Of a stretch of DNA of 64,000 nt, positions 1-10,500 are shown piece by piece; position 1 is the first letter of the stretch, and every line of letters begins with the position of its first letter. Source of the DNA: Deltaproteobacteria bacterium. Its GTDB lineage: Bacteria > Myxococcota_A > UBA9042 > PHBI01. The translations under genes and the position numbers were made by a program. The stretch covers positions 124,001 to 188,000 of the forward strand of contig JACKFA010000010.1 in assembly GCA_020632715.1 (NCBI GenBank), given 5' to 3'. The notes under the pieces were generated by a model. The model had not been told where the DNA came from and did no database searches. It saw nothing but the letters and a program-made list of their open reading frames with translations.

Positions 1-2
1 TC

Positions 3-3000
3 CTACTGCGTGCACGCCGCGCAGTTCGGCGTGGGGACCTGGGTGTTGAGCGCGCCGAGGTACTTGTTCACCTCGGCCTCGAAGTCGAGGGTCCAGCTCC
101 CGAGCGTCTCCTCGGAGAGATCGAAGCTGAAGCTGAAGCCGGTCCAGCTGAAGAGCTGGAGCTCCCACTCGACGCCGAACGGGCCGAGGGCGAGCTCGGC
201 GTAGAGCCCCATCCAGCCGCCGAGGATCTCGAGCACGAGCGAGATGGTCTGCTTCACCTCGAGCTTGAAGAGGCCGGGGACGAGCCGCCCGGCGCTGATG
301 ACCGGGCTCAGGTCCATGCCCCAGCGGATCGGGAACGAGATCCCGACGATGATGAGCTCGATCTTCACGCCGACGGACGCCTCGAAGAGGCTCTTCTGGC
401 TGCCCGCGTTCTGGCTGAAGTCGTCGCCGACGCCGATGCCGCCCTTGGCCTCGACGCCCACCTCGAACTTCGGCGTGACCTCGACCTGCGGGAGGCCGCT
501 ATCGGCGAACCCGGTCGTGAGCGTGATGCACGCGTCGATGAAGAGGCCGATGCTCACGCGGATCGGCACGACCGCCTCGTAGAAGGTCTTCTTCTTCTCG
601 GGGAGCTTCACCCCGAGGTCCTCGAGCGGGATGCAGGCCTTCACCGTCGGGAGGAGCGACTGCCAGTTGTTCAGGACCTCGAGGTCCGTGAACGACGGCG
701 CCTCGCAGCCGGCCTTCGCGCACAGGCGCCCGTTGTTGCCGATGGCGACGCTCGTCGAGCAGCTCCCGAAGGGCGGCGTCGGGGGCTTCGTCGGCAGGTC
801 GAACCCGATGACCTTGGTCGTGAACGTGTTCTCGGCGCAGTCGGCCTCGCTTCGGTCGACGTGGAGGATGAGGTCGAGGAGGTTCACGTCGGGGAAGCGC
901 CGCCCGAGGATGCACGGCACGTAGGACATCGACATGTCCGCGATGTACTGCGGGTCCTCGTCGCCGAGCGACTGCCCCTCGCGCACCTTCACGCGCGTGT
1001 CGTCGACGCGGACGATCCCGAACTTCACGGACGACTTGCCCTCGCGCTGCTTGTCGCCCGACTTGCCGGTCGAGCGCGTGAGCGTCGGGCCGCCGTCCTG
1101 GCAGGTCTGGGACGCGCGCGTGTCGCAGAAGAGCGACTCACAGAACGCGGACGGCGGGCGCCCCGTCACGGCGGCGCCCGGCGGCGGGCACGGCGCGTCG
1201 TTCTCCTGCAGCACCGGCTCGCAGACGCGAGCGTTGCCCGGCTGCTCGTACGCGCTCGGCGTCCGCTGCGGTGGGTAGCTCAGGCACGGCACCTGGAGGT
1301 ACCCGCCGCACGGTGACGGCGAGGCCGTGGTGCGCCTGCCGCAGGTCGAGAGCGGCAGGAAGTCCCCATACTTCCTCACCATCGCGTTCTTGGTCGTGAT
1401 GTCGGCGGCGGCGAAGTCGATGAGCGTCTGGCCGATGCCCGCGTCCCGGAGGCGCTTCACGTCCCGCGTCTCGAAGGCGCTCGTCTCGCCGAGGACGGCG
1501 AGCTTCAGCGTGGCGGGCGTGAAGCCCAGCCAGTCCGTCTGGCGCAGGGCGTCGTTGCGCTTGCTCGAGACGAAGTGCTTCGTCTCGACCTTGTTGCAGC
1601 CGTAGCTGCTCTTGAAGATGTTGTGGTCGTACCAGGCGTCGCACTCGCCCACGACGTCGTAGGTGGCCGCGTCGCGGAGCATCGCCGCGCACGCGTTCGG
1701 CGACATCACGCGGTACTCGCGCGTGAAGCCCGGGAGGCACGCGTCGCCGGGGCCGTCCTTGCACTCGACGGCCGTCAGCAGCGAGCCGTCGGGGGCCGTC
1801 GACGTGGTCGTCGTCTGCGGCACCGCCCGCTGCGCGCACGCTTGCGCGCCGGTGTCCACGGTCTCCGCGCACTCGGCCGGCGCGGACCACGTGACCGTCT
1901 GATAGGACGGCGTCGGGACCTGCTTCGTCGACGTGCACGTCGCGGTGCTGCAGGTCTTCTGGCTGTCCGTCCAGGTCTCGCTGACGGTGTCCACGCGGAA
2001 CTCGACGCGGCTCAGGGTCCGCGCGTCCGTGCGCGCCGGCAGGCACTTGTTCGTCGTGCACTGGGCGTCCGCGGTGCAGGCGTCGCCGGGCTCCTTGTCC
2101 GGCTGCCAGCCGCAGGCGTAGTTCCAGTCCTCCGCGTCGGCGCCCGTGTTCGGGAGCGGCGTCATCCCGGCGACGCAGCCGCCGCAGCGCCAGGAGCCCC
2201 CCTCGGCGACGCTCACGCGCTTGAGCTCGCCGCACTCGGTGTCGGCCTCGCCCCGGTCCGTCGTGAGGCAGCGCCCCGCGTAGCAGCGCGCGCCGCCGAA
2301 GCACTCGTAGTCGGCGGCGCAGGCGAGGCTGAAGGCCACGCCCTCGCGGCAGTCGCGCACGGTCGCGGTCGAGCCGCCGATGGCCCAGTACCCGGTCGCG
2401 CACTCGGCGCAGTAGTCCCCCTCGAAGGCGGGGGCCGGGTCGAGGGAGGTGCGCCCGGCGGCGCCGCAGCGGGCCGCGCGGGAGAGCGGGACGGACTCGA
2501 CGTCGTCGTAGACGTACGAGTAGACGCGCGGGTCGGTGATGACGACCTCGTAGACGGCCCCCCACGGGGCGCCGCCCGCCGCCTGGTAGAGCGCGCCGTT
2601 GATCCCGGGCCCGAAGTTCCACGTCCCGGCGCCCGGCGTGGTGCGCGTCGAGGTCATCGGGCTCGTGCCCGTCTCGCGCAGGTTCTGCGGCTCCCCCTGA
2701 TGCTTCTGGTTCTGGAGCGTCGCGTAGGTCGACGCGGTGTGCCCGTCGACGACGAGCAGCGGCTCCGTCCGCGTGATGGGCGCGTCGTTCCGCCACGGCG
2801 CCGAGGGGATCGTGCGCGTCACGGGCGAGGTGACGACGAGGTCGTAGGTCTGCCCGTAGGCGAGGTAGGGGCCGGTCCACACCTTGCCGGTGTGCGTCGC
2901 GTCCGCGCCGAACTCGATCCTCAGCACGCAGCCCGTGACGAACGCGAAGGTCGCCCCCTCGGGCGGGACGCAATCGGCGAGGAGCCGGAAGTCCGGCTCG

Positions 3001-4823
3001 TAGCTCGTCGTGGGCTCGCGCCAGGCGAGGAGCACGCGGCGCTGGAGCGTGAGCGCGGAGAGCGGGTTCTGCGGGTCGCGCTCGGGGAAGGGGATGGTCA
3101 CGGTCATCGCGACCGTGAACGGGGCCTTGTCGCCGGCGAGCACCGAGCCGACGGGGAAGGCCGTCCGGAGGCCGAACGGCAGCGTCGTCGAGGCCGAGGC
3201 GTTCGTGTACCTGCCGCCCTTCATCGCGACGCCCGCGGCGGCCTGGAGGGTCCACGTCTGCGGCCGGTCGGTGAGCTCGGTGGGCGCCGTCGCGGTCGAG
3301 GTCGTGGTCGTGCCCTCCCAGATCCGCGGCCCCGGCGCCACGCGCCCGTCGAGGTCGGAGGCGGTGAGCCCGCGGTCGAAGTAGCCGGCCCACGCGACCT
3401 CGCTGTCCGCCGTCGACACGTAGAGCGACTGCGACCCGGCGCGCGGGAGGAGCGGGCAGGTGAGGGTGCCGAGGAGCACGCCGTCCTGGCGCACCGCGAT
3501 GGTCCCGCCGTCGACGTGGAGGGCGAGGAGCTGCATGCGGTCGAGCACGGTGCCGGGCGCGGTCATCGCGAGGCGGGCCGACGGCTGCGGGGTGCTCCCG
3601 ATGAGGATCGTGCAGGTGGCGACGTAGCCGGTGGCCGACGCGCGGAGGCCGACCTGGGCGCCGCCGCCGACGTCGCCGAAGCTCACGAGGAGTGTGGCGG
3701 GCGAGGCGTCCGCCACGACCTTCGTGGGCTTCAGCCACGCGAACGCGGTCCACTGCGTCGTGGGCGTGATCATGTGCCCGAGCGCGGTCTGCGCGCCCGC
3801 GCGGAGGTCGGCGTCGGAGAGGGACGCCGCGCCGACGTGGACCGCCGAGCGCGTGACGGGCGTGACGTCCGCGGCCTCGGGGATCTGGAGGACGTAGCCG
3901 TTCGCCTGCCAGTCGTGGATCTCGGCGAGCTCCTGCTCGGCGAGGGGCACCGTGTAGACGGCGAACTCGCTCAGGCGGCCGGTCGTCCGGAGCGCGGGCG
4001 GCGACGCGCGGAAGTTGGTCTGCGCGTAGGTCTGCCCGGGGGTGTCGAGCTCGCCCAGGACGACGTTGTCGAGGTCGAGCGGGGTGTCGGCGACGGCGTC
4101 GCCGCGCCACTTGCCGTCGACGTAGAGGGAGAAGCGCGCGGGCTGCACGGCGTAGCCGGTGAGGGTCTTCACGGAGGGGCAGGCGGCCGCGCACTTCTCG
4201 CGCGTGACGCGGAGCGCGATGTGGTGCCAGCCGCCGTCGTCGACGCGCTCGACGTTGCCGTCCTGGGGGACGACGGTCGGCCCGAAGAGCTCCCCGTCGC
4301 GGTGCTTGAGGGACACGGCCGGGACGCCCTGGTCGAGGACGAGCGCCAGGCGCCAGGGCTCGGCCGCGCCCTGCTTGCCGAGGGCGAAGATGGGGTTCCA
4401 GCCGCGGATCTTCCCGGCGTCGCCGCCGGCGTTGCGGTACCAGACCACGACCGTCGCGCCCGCGGGGCTCGTCTTCGCGGCCGCCGGGAGGAGCGCGCCG
4501 GCCCGCGGGCCGGACGCGGCGACGCGCCCGTAGCTCGGGAAGTCGAGGACGTTGGAGCGGCGCGGCTCGGTGAGCGGCGGATTAGGTCTGGTCGCGGTCG
4601 ACGTGATGTTGTCGAACCCGACGAGGTAGTACGAGAGGAAAGTCGACACGGAGGTCCAGAGCGTGCTCGTCGGGATGGGCGTCGCGTCGGGGATGAGCTG
4701 CTCGGGGGCGCCGCGCGAGGCGCGCGCCGAGGGCGCCGCAGCGACCAGCGTGAGCGTGATGGCGAGCGCGCGCACGAGGGTCGCGGCGAGCCGGGGCCGC
4801 CGTTCGACGAGCGAGGTGTCCAT
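3..4823 (-). CDS. Large secreted LamG-like, Cys-rich surface protein
   Basis: Complete 1606-residue protein, with an ATG preceded by an AGGAGC ribosome site. An N-terminal hydrophobic stretch (about residues 12-35, ending ASRG) looks like a signal peptide. Residues about 120-305 resemble a LamG/concanavalin-like jellyroll (WHHIAL followed by FSLYVDGKWRG). A second LamG-like stretch lies at about 325-500 (LLALHVDGGTIAVRQDG) and a weaker third at about 560-800. Residues about 800-1330 are Cys-rich and resemble the disulfide modules of other secreted proteins here. The last 170 residues are amphipathic beta-like (for example LFSWTGFSFSFDLSEE) and end NCAACTQ. No catalytic motif is recognised. 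LamG domains bind glycans or proteins, so a surface adhesion or matrix role is inferred. It is transcribed alone. Confidence 0.75.
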   Translation of the reverse strand: MDTSLVERRPRLAATLVRALAITLTLVAAAPSARASRGAPEQLIPDATPIPTSTLWTSVSTFLSYYLVGFDNITSTATRPNPPLTEPRRSNVLDFPSYGRVAASGPRAGALLPAAAKTSPAGATVVVWYRNAGGDAGKIRGWNPIFALGKQGAAEPWRLALVLDQGVPAVSLKHRDGELFGPTVVPQDGNVERVDDGGWHHIALRVTREKCAAACPSVKTLTGYAVQPARFSLYVDGKWRGDAVADTPLDLDNVVLGELDTPGQTYAQTNFRASPPALRTTGRLSEFAVYTVPLAEQELAEIHDWQANGYVLQIPEAADVTPVTRSAVHVGAASLSDADLRAGAQTALGHMITPTTQWTAFAWLKPTKVVADASPATLLVSFGDVGGGAQVGLRASATGYVATCTILIGSTPQPSARLAMTAPGTVLDRMQLLALHVDGGTIAVRQDGVLLGTLTCPLLPRAGSQSLYVSTADSEVAWAGYFDRGLTASDLDGRVAPGPRIWEGTTTTSTATAPTELTDRPQTWTLQAAAGVAMKGGRYTNASASTTLPFGLRTAFPVGSVLAGDKAPFTVAMTVTIPFPERDPQNPLSALTLQRRVLLAWREPTTSYEPDFRLLADCVPPEGATFAFVTGCVLRIEFGADATHTGKVWTGPYLAYGQTYDLVVTSPVTRTIPSAPWRNDAPITRTEPLLVVDGHTASTYATLQNQKHQGEPQNLRETGTSPMTSTRTTPGAGTWNFGPGINGALYQAAGGAPWGAVYEVVITDPRVYSYVYDDVESVPLSRAARCGAAGRTSLDPAPAFEGDYCAECATGYWAIGGSTATVRDCREGVAFSLACAADYECFGGARCYAGRCLTTDRGEADTECGELKRVSVAEGGSWRCGGCVAGMTPLPNTGADAEDWNYACGWQPDKEPGDACTADAQCTTNKCLPARTDARTLSRVEFRVDTVSETWTDSQKTCSTATCTSTKQVPTPSYQTVTWSAPAECAETVDTGAQACAQRAVPQTTTTSTAPDGSLLTAVECKDGPGDACLPGFTREYRVMSPNACAAMLRDAATYDVVGECDAWYDHNIFKSSYGCNKVETKHFVSSKRNDALRQTDWLGFTPATLKLAVLGETSAFETRDVKRLRDAGIGQTLIDFAAADITTKNAMVRKYGDFLPLSTCGRRTTASPSPCGGYLQVPCLSYPPQRTPSAYEQPGNARVCEPVLQENDAPCPPPGAAVTGRPPSAFCESLFCDTRASQTCQDGGPTLTRSTGKSGDKQREGKSSVKFGIVRVDDTRVKVREGQSLGDEDPQYIADMSMSYVPCILGRRFPDVNLLDLILHVDRSEADCAENTFTTKVIGFDLPTKPPTPPFGSCSTSVAIGNNGRLCAKAGCEAPSFTDLEVLNNWQSLLPTVKACIPLEDLGVKLPEKKKTFYEAVVPIRVSIGLFIDACITLTTGFADSGLPQVEVTPKFEVGVEAKGGIGVGDDFSQNAGSQKSLFEASVGVKIELIIVGISFPIRWGMDLSPVISAGRLVPGLFKLEVKQTISLVLEILGGWMGLYAELALGPFGVEWELQLFSWTGFSFSFDLSEETLGSWTLDFEAEVNKYLGALNTQVPTPNCAACTQ

Positions 4824-4990
4824 GCGAGCTCCTGGCTCACGAGGCTGGGTACGTTTGCTCAGGGCGCTGGGCCGCGCCGCGATGATGCAGAGACATCGAC
4901 GCTATGCCGGTAGGATGCGCCGTGTCCAGCAGGGTCTTGTGCGATCTGGCCCACACCGACGGGGCGTTCGAGCCGGGCAAAACGCGGGAC

Positions 4991-5018
4991 GAGCGCCCAG
5001 GTGGCCGGCTGGGCGCTC
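4991..5018 (-). terminator. Candidate hairpin downstream of the hydrolase pair
   Basis: A perfect 10-bp inverted repeat (GAGCGCCCAG / CTGGGCGCTC) with an 8-base loop lies about 40 bases past the stop of the beta-lactamase-fold gene on the minus strand. There is no clear run of T directly after it, so this is a structural guess rather than a textbook intrinsic terminator. The rest of 4824-5058 shows nothing recognisable. Confidence 0.4.
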
Positions 5019-5058
5019 ACGCCCCGGGCCCGGCGCGCCGTGTCACCGAGCGCCGAGA

Positions 5059-6183
5059 TCAGTTCGCGAAGGCCGCCGCGACCGCCCCGAGGAGCACGAT
5101 GTCGAAGTTCGACTCGGCCTCGGACTCCGTGCCCGCCGCCAGACCCTGGCGCGTCACGACCGCCTTCAGGCTCGGGCTCACGTAGATCTTCTGGTCGCGC
5201 GAGCCGAGCGCCGAGACCAGGTCGAGCGGGGCCTTGCCGCGCAGGGTCCCGCGCCCCTGGAGCCACCAGAGGAGGCCGTAGTCCCCCTTCGCCGCCGACG
5301 GCGTCCACGCCTCGTCGAACCAGCCCGCGGCGGTTATCTGCGCGTCGCCCCACGCGCCGCGCCGCTGCGCGAAGAGCCCGAAGCGCGCCATGTCCCGGGC
5401 GCTCAGCTGGAGGCCCCAGATGGTCGCGCCGGTGGGGTCGAGCGTGCCGTCCCGCACGACCCAGGAGCCGCCGACGCCGATGGCGTCGAAGAGCCACGCC
5501 CGCGAGAGCGCGTTGATGTCCAACCCCGAGGCCGCCTCGAGCACGAGCCGGAGCTTCTGGTAGGCGTTCGTGTTGTAGTCGAACACGGCCCCCGGCTCGG
5601 CGACCTTCGCGAGCGTCTGCGGCGAGAGCCCGCTCGAGTGCGTCATCAGGTGCCGGAGCGTGATCTTCGCCTCGTCCGCCGGCGCGGCGTTCGACCACCC
5701 CTCGGGGAGGTAGTCCGACACGGCGTCGTCGAGGTCGAGGAGGCCTCGGTCGCGCGCGAGGCCGACGAGCGTCCCCGTGATGCTCTTCTGGACCGACGCC
5801 ACGTCCGTCCGCGTCGCCTCGGACGCGCCCATGAAGTACCACTCCGCCACGATGCGCCCGTCCATGAGCAGCATGAACGAGCTCGAGTGGTTCTCCTCGA
5901 CCACCGCGCGCAGGGCCTCGAGCCCGCTCGCCGAGAAGCCCGCCGCCGCCGGGTCGATCGTCTCCCAGGCGCCGTCGTTCGGCGGCACGTAGGCGCCGGC
6001 CGCGGGCGCGGCGGTGTCGTCGCCGCCGGTGTCGCCGACGAGGCCGTCGGCGGCGGTGTCCTCGCCGTCCGCGAGCGCGTCCGCCACGCCGCCTCCGCTC
6101 CCGCCGCCGCACGCGCTCGCGGCGGCCGCGGCCGCGAGCAGCGCCACGAGGACCTCCACCGTCGTCCGAGCGCGACGCATCAT
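5059..6183 (-). CDS. Serine beta-lactamase-fold hydrolase, secreted/lipoprotein
   Basis: A 374-residue protein of the serine beta-lactamase/esterase superfamily (class C-like, EstB/NylB type). The nucleophile motif SxxK is S130-V-Q-K133, and the second-site Tyr is in FDYNTN (Y203). The N-terminus has a hydrophobic signal ending ASAC (Cys25), then an Asp/Thr/Ala-rich linker, so export with lipidation is likely although the lipobox is imperfect. I chose the ATG at 6183 because it forms a 4-bp overlap (ATGA) with the stop of the upstream hydrolase, implying translational coupling. Members cleave beta-lactams, esters, amides or D-amino-acid peptides; the sequence does not reveal the substrate. 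An esterase or peptidase role is more likely than a true beta-lactamase. Confidence 0.85.
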   Translation of the reverse strand: MMRRARTTVEVLVALLAAAAAASACGGGSGGGVADALADGEDTAADGLVGDTGGDDTAAPAAGAYVPPNDGAWETIDPAAAGFSASGLEALRAVVEENHSSSFMLLMDGRIVAEWYFMGASEATRTDVASVQKSITGTLVGLARDRGLLDLDDAVSDYLPEGWSNAAPADEAKITLRHLMTHSSGLSPQTLAKVAEPGAVFDYNTNAYQKLRLVLEAASGLDINALSRAWLFDAIGVGGSWVVRDGTLDPTGATIWGLQLSARDMARFGLFAQRRGAWGDAQITAAGWFDEAWTPSAAKGDYGLLWWLQGRGTLRGKAPLDLVSALGSRDQKIYVSPSLKAVVTRQGLAAGTESEAESNFDIVLLGAVAAAFAN

Positions 6184-7325
6184 CGGGACTCCCACGAGGC
6201 GTCGCCCGCGAGCACGCGGGCGTTGTCGGTCGCGAGCCAGGCGCGCGCGGCGGCGTCGTCGCGGAGCTCGGCGTCGAAGTAGGCGAGGGCGGTCGCCGAG
6301 ATGGCGCGCGAGAGGCGCACGAGCCGCGCGTCGCTCGACGCCGCGTCCTCGAGGTTGAAGGTCGGGTGGCCGCCGACCCCGACCGGCAGGTCCGAGTAGA
6401 GGAGGAAGCGGTCCCCGTCGGCCGGCTGCGCGTCGAAGCCCACCCGCCGCACGGGGCCGTTCAGACCGGGCTTCGTGGGCTTCACGTCGTTCGCCCCCGT
6501 GATCATCAGCGTCGGCGCGAGGAGGGCGTCCCAGGAGGTGTCGCCCGCGCCGTCGTCGAAGTAGCCGCCGAACCCGGGCCCCGTCGGGCTCAGCATCATC
6601 ACGGCGGCGATCGGCGCGATCGGCCGGGTGAACCGCGGCGCGCCCGGGGACGGGAAGATCTCCGCCCCGCGCAGCACGGTCGGCCCGCGCGACCCCGCCG
6701 ACCAGCCGGCGACCGCGACGTGCTCGAGGTCCATGGCCGGGCCGCCGTTGTCGACGCTCCAGGCCGAGAGCGCGGGGAGCTTCGCGAGCACCGCGCTCAG
6801 ATCGAGCGTCTTGATGAGCGCGATGAGGCCGTTGGCGTCTTCGTCGCCGCTCGACGGGAGGCACTCGCCCGCGGGCACCTCGGCGAGCTCGCAGGCGGCG
6901 AGCCCCGTGTCCGCGGTCGGCGGCACGTGGGCCACGTGGATGACGACGAAGCCGTGGCTCGCGAGGAGCGTGCCCCACTCGACCCCCTGCAGCTGCCCCG
7001 CCGCGAGGAAGCCGCCGCCGTGCGACCACACGATGACCGGGAACGGGCCAGGCCCTTCCGGCACGCGCGCGAGGATGGGCAGGCTCCGGCCGGTGACCGG
7101 GTCCTCCACGCTGTACCCCTGGCGCACCGTGAAGGTGAGCCCGCGGCTCGGGTAGTCGCAGGCGTCGGGATCGCCCTCCGAGCAGCCCACCGCGGCCACG
7201 TCCGCGTCGCTCGGCCCCGCCGTGTCGGTGGCGGCGTCACCGCTGTCGCCCGCGCACGCGGCGAGCGCGATCACGACCGCAGCCGACGCGGTGGCTGCGA
7301 CCCACCCACGAGGTGTCACGAGCAT
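6180..7325 (-). CDS. Alpha/beta-hydrolase lipoprotein (PAF-acetylhydrolase/dienelactone hydrolase-like)
   Basis: A 381-residue lipoprotein. The lipobox is LAAC with Cys24, followed by an Asp/Thr-rich tether. The alpha/beta-hydrolase core is plain: oxyanion motif SHGGGF (residues 101-106), nucleophile elbow G-W-S209-A-G, a probable acid in ITGANDVKPT and a probable catalytic His in GVGGHPTFNLED. The layout matches the dienelactone hydrolase / platelet-activating-factor acetylhydrolase-like group. It starts at an ATG with AGGAG seven bases upstream. The gene overlaps the following beta-lactamase-fold gene by 4 bp, so the two hydrolases are probably made together and may act on the same extracellular ester or amide. 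Substrate unknown. Confidence 0.87.
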   Translation of the reverse strand: MLVTPRGWVAATASAAVVIALAACAGDSGDAATDTAGPSDADVAAVGCSEGDPDACDYPSRGLTFTVRQGYSVEDPVTGRSLPILARVPEGPGPFPVIVWSHGGGFLAAGQLQGVEWGTLLASHGFVVIHVAHVPPTADTGLAACELAEVPAGECLPSSGDEDANGLIALIKTLDLSAVLAKLPALSAWSVDNGGPAMDLEHVAVAGWSAGSRGPTVLRGAEIFPSPGAPRFTRPIAPIAAVMMLSPTGPGFGGYFDDGAGDTSWDALLAPTLMITGANDVKPTKPGLNGPVRRVGFDAQPADGDRFLLYSDLPVGVGGHPTFNLEDAASSDARLVRLSRAISATALAYFDAELRDDAAARAWLATDNARVLAGDASWESR

Positions 7326-7531
7326 CTCACAGCTCCTGTCGAGGATTCACGAATCCTCGCGCTCGCGCGGCACCTCGGCAAGGTGCTGTGACAAAAAAAT
7401 TCCCGCGCCCCGGTTCGCTCTCGCGAACTTTTCTCATGACATCTTCGCGTCCCCCATTGAGCGGAACCCCTGTGTCGCGGTAAAGAACGATGGTCCGTTC
7501 CACCACCAGGCGCGGTTCGAGAGGGGGCCCC

Positions 7532-10500
7532 ATGTTGCGAACGAGCGTTGCCGTACGTTCACTTTTCATCCTTGGACTGCTGACCTGGTCGGCCTGTGGC
7601 TCAGAAGTGAGCAACGGGAACGGCGACACGTCGGTCGACACGAGCGACACGACCATCCTCGACACGACGCCCGACGCGGCGGACACCGAGGACACGGCTG
7701 ACACCGCCGACACGGCGGACACGGCCGACACGGCGGACACGGCCGACACGACGGACACCGTCGAGGACACGACGGACACCGTCGAGGACACGACGGACAC
7801 CGTCGAGGACACGACGGACACGGTCGAGGACACCACGGACACCGGCTGCACGCCCTCCTGCGTGGTGGGGACCTGCGGCAACGACGACGGCTGCGGCGGG
7901 ACCTGCGGCTGCGGCTTCGACGAGACGTGCAACGCGGGCACGTGCGTGCCGGCGGCCGCCGCGGGCGAGACCTGCGCGAACCCGATCGCGCTCACCGCGG
8001 GTGAGAACGACTCGTTCACCGGGAGCGGCGACCTCCGCGGCCACATGGACGACGTGACCACCGAGGGTTGCTCGTTCACCGGCTTCGGGCGCGTCTCCGA
8101 CGGCGCTCGCCCCGATCAGGTGTTCACGTTCACGCCGACGGTGGGCGGCGCGTACGTGGTCACGCTCGAGTCCGGGGTCGCGGCCGACGCCTTCTTCATG
8201 CTCTTCACCGGCCCGGGCTGCGCGACCGAGTCCTGCCTCGGCGCCGCCGACAACAACACCGCCACGGGCACCACGGACCGCCGCGAGTTCGTCGACCTCG
8301 TCGCCGACACCCCCTACACGCTCGTCATCGACTCCTACTCGAACACCGCCGTCGGGCCGTTCGACATCACCGTCGCCAAGTCCTGTGACAAGACCTGCAC
8401 CGTCGGTGCGTGCGGCATGGCCGACGGCTGCGGCGGCACCTGCGGCTGCGGCACCGGGCAGACCTGCAACGCCGTCACGCAGATGTGCGAGGGCGCCGGC
8501 GGAGACGCCTGCGACGCCCCCTCCGCGCTCACCTACAACCCGACGACGCTGCGCTGGACGGGCAACGGCGACCTCACCATCAACACGAACACCGTGAGCG
8601 ACACGGGCTGCGCGAAGCTCGGCTCCTTCACGGTGACCGGCGCCAACACGGTGGACGGCGTCTGGGCCTTCACCACGAACGACGCCGGCGACTACAAGTT
8701 CGACGTCACGACGGGCACGGCGAGCGACGTGTTCTTCTACGTCTACGAGGGGCTCGGCTGCGACAGCACGACCTGTCTCGGGTACACCGAGAGCGTCAGC
8801 TCCGGCACGGAGACCCACACCTTCGCGCTCGACGCGGCGACGAACTACACGATCGTCGTCGAGCCGTACTCCACGTCGAGCACGCGCGGCACCTACACCA
8901 TCAACGTGGCGAAGCTCTGCACGCCGGTCTGCACCGAGGGCGAGTGCGGGATGGCGGACGGCTGCGGCGGCACCTGCGGCTGCGCGGCCGGCTTCCAGTG
9001 CAACACGACGGACTCGGTGTGCGAGCCGGCCCCCGGTGACTCGTGCGACGAGCCGGTCGAGCTCGTGACGACCAACGACATCATCTGGACGGGCCACGGC
9101 GACCTCACCGGCAACACGGCGACGGTGTCCGATACGGGCTGCCCGAGGCTCGGCACGTTCTCGCCGACTGGCGCCGCCACGGTGGACGCCATCTGGCAGT
9201 TCACCACGAACGAGGCCGCGAACTACACGGTCGAGCTCGCGCGCGGCACGGCGAGCGACGTGTTCTTCTACGTCTTCGTCGGGAGCGGCTGCGACAGCAC
9301 GCAGTGCCTCGGCTACGTCGAGCGCACGGGCTCCGGCGTCGAGTCCCAGGAGTTCGCGCTCGAGGCCGACACGACCTACACGATCGTGGTCGAGCCCTAC
9401 TCGACGAGCAGCACGCGCGGCACCTACGATCTCACGGTGCGGAAGGAGTGCACGCCGGTCTGCACCCCCGGCGAGTGCGGCGGGGACGACAGCTGCGGCA
9501 GCGTCTGCGGCTGCCTCGCCGGTGAGAGCTGCAGCGACGCCGGCGTGTGCGAGGCCGCGCTCGGCGACTCCTGCGCCGCCCCGTCGCCGCTCACGTACGA
9601 CGACACCGCGGTGACGTGGACGGGCTCGGGCGACCTCCGGAACAACACCAACGTCACGAACAACACCGGCTGCCCGCGGCTCGGCTCGACGTCGTTCTCG
9701 CCGACGGGCGCCGACACGCCGGACGGGGTCTGGTCGTTCATGTCCGGTGAGGCGGGCCGCTACCAGATCAGCGTCGTGAAGGGCGCCACGAACGGCGTCA
9801 GCGACCTCTTCTTCTATCTCTTCACGGGCGAGGGCTGCGACAGCATGCAGTGCCTCGGCTACGTCGAGCGCGAGATCGGGAACGCCGAGGTGCAGACGTT
9901 CACGCTCGAGGCGGCGACCGCGTACACGCTGGTCGTCGAGCCCTACGGGACGTTCTCCACGCTCGGTACCTACGACATCACGGTGACGAAGCTCTGCGAC
10001 CCGGTCTGCGCCGACGGCGAGTGCGGCGCCGACGACGGCTGCGGCGGGATCTGTGGCTGCGCCTCCGGCGAGACCTGCAACGACGGGACGCATCTCTGCG
10101 AGACGACGCTCGGCGACAGCTGCGCGGCGCCGACCGACCTGGCCTTCGACGCCGGCACGAGCACCTGGACCGGCACGGGCGACCTTCGCGAGAACACCGA
10201 CACCGTGACCGACACCGGCTGCCCGCGCCTCGCCTCGAACACCCTGAGCCCGACGGGGGCCGGCACGGCCGACGGCGTGTGGGCCTTCACCACGACGGAG
10301 GCGGGCGCCTACCAGATCAGCGTCGTGAAGGCCGCGACCAACGGCGTCAGCGACCTCTTCTTCTACCTCTTCACGGGCGCGGGCTGCGACAGCACGCAGT
10401 GCCTCGGTTACGTCGAGCGCGAGTTCTCGAACGCCGAGGTGCAGACGATCACGCTGCCAGCGAACACCACCCACACCCTGGTGGTGGAGCCCTACAGCAC

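Noticed and set aside
1575..4913. Long plus-strand open frame opposite the LamG-like protein
   Set aside because: Arg/Ala/Gly/Val-rich shadow with no domain. The minus-strand gene has LamG-like motifs, a signal peptide and a ribosome site.
5059..6183. Antibiotic-resistance beta-lactamase
   Set aside because: SxxK and a Tyr motif are shared by the esterase/peptidase members; the Asp/Thr tether, coupling to another hydrolase and lack of a regulator make a resistance role unsupported.
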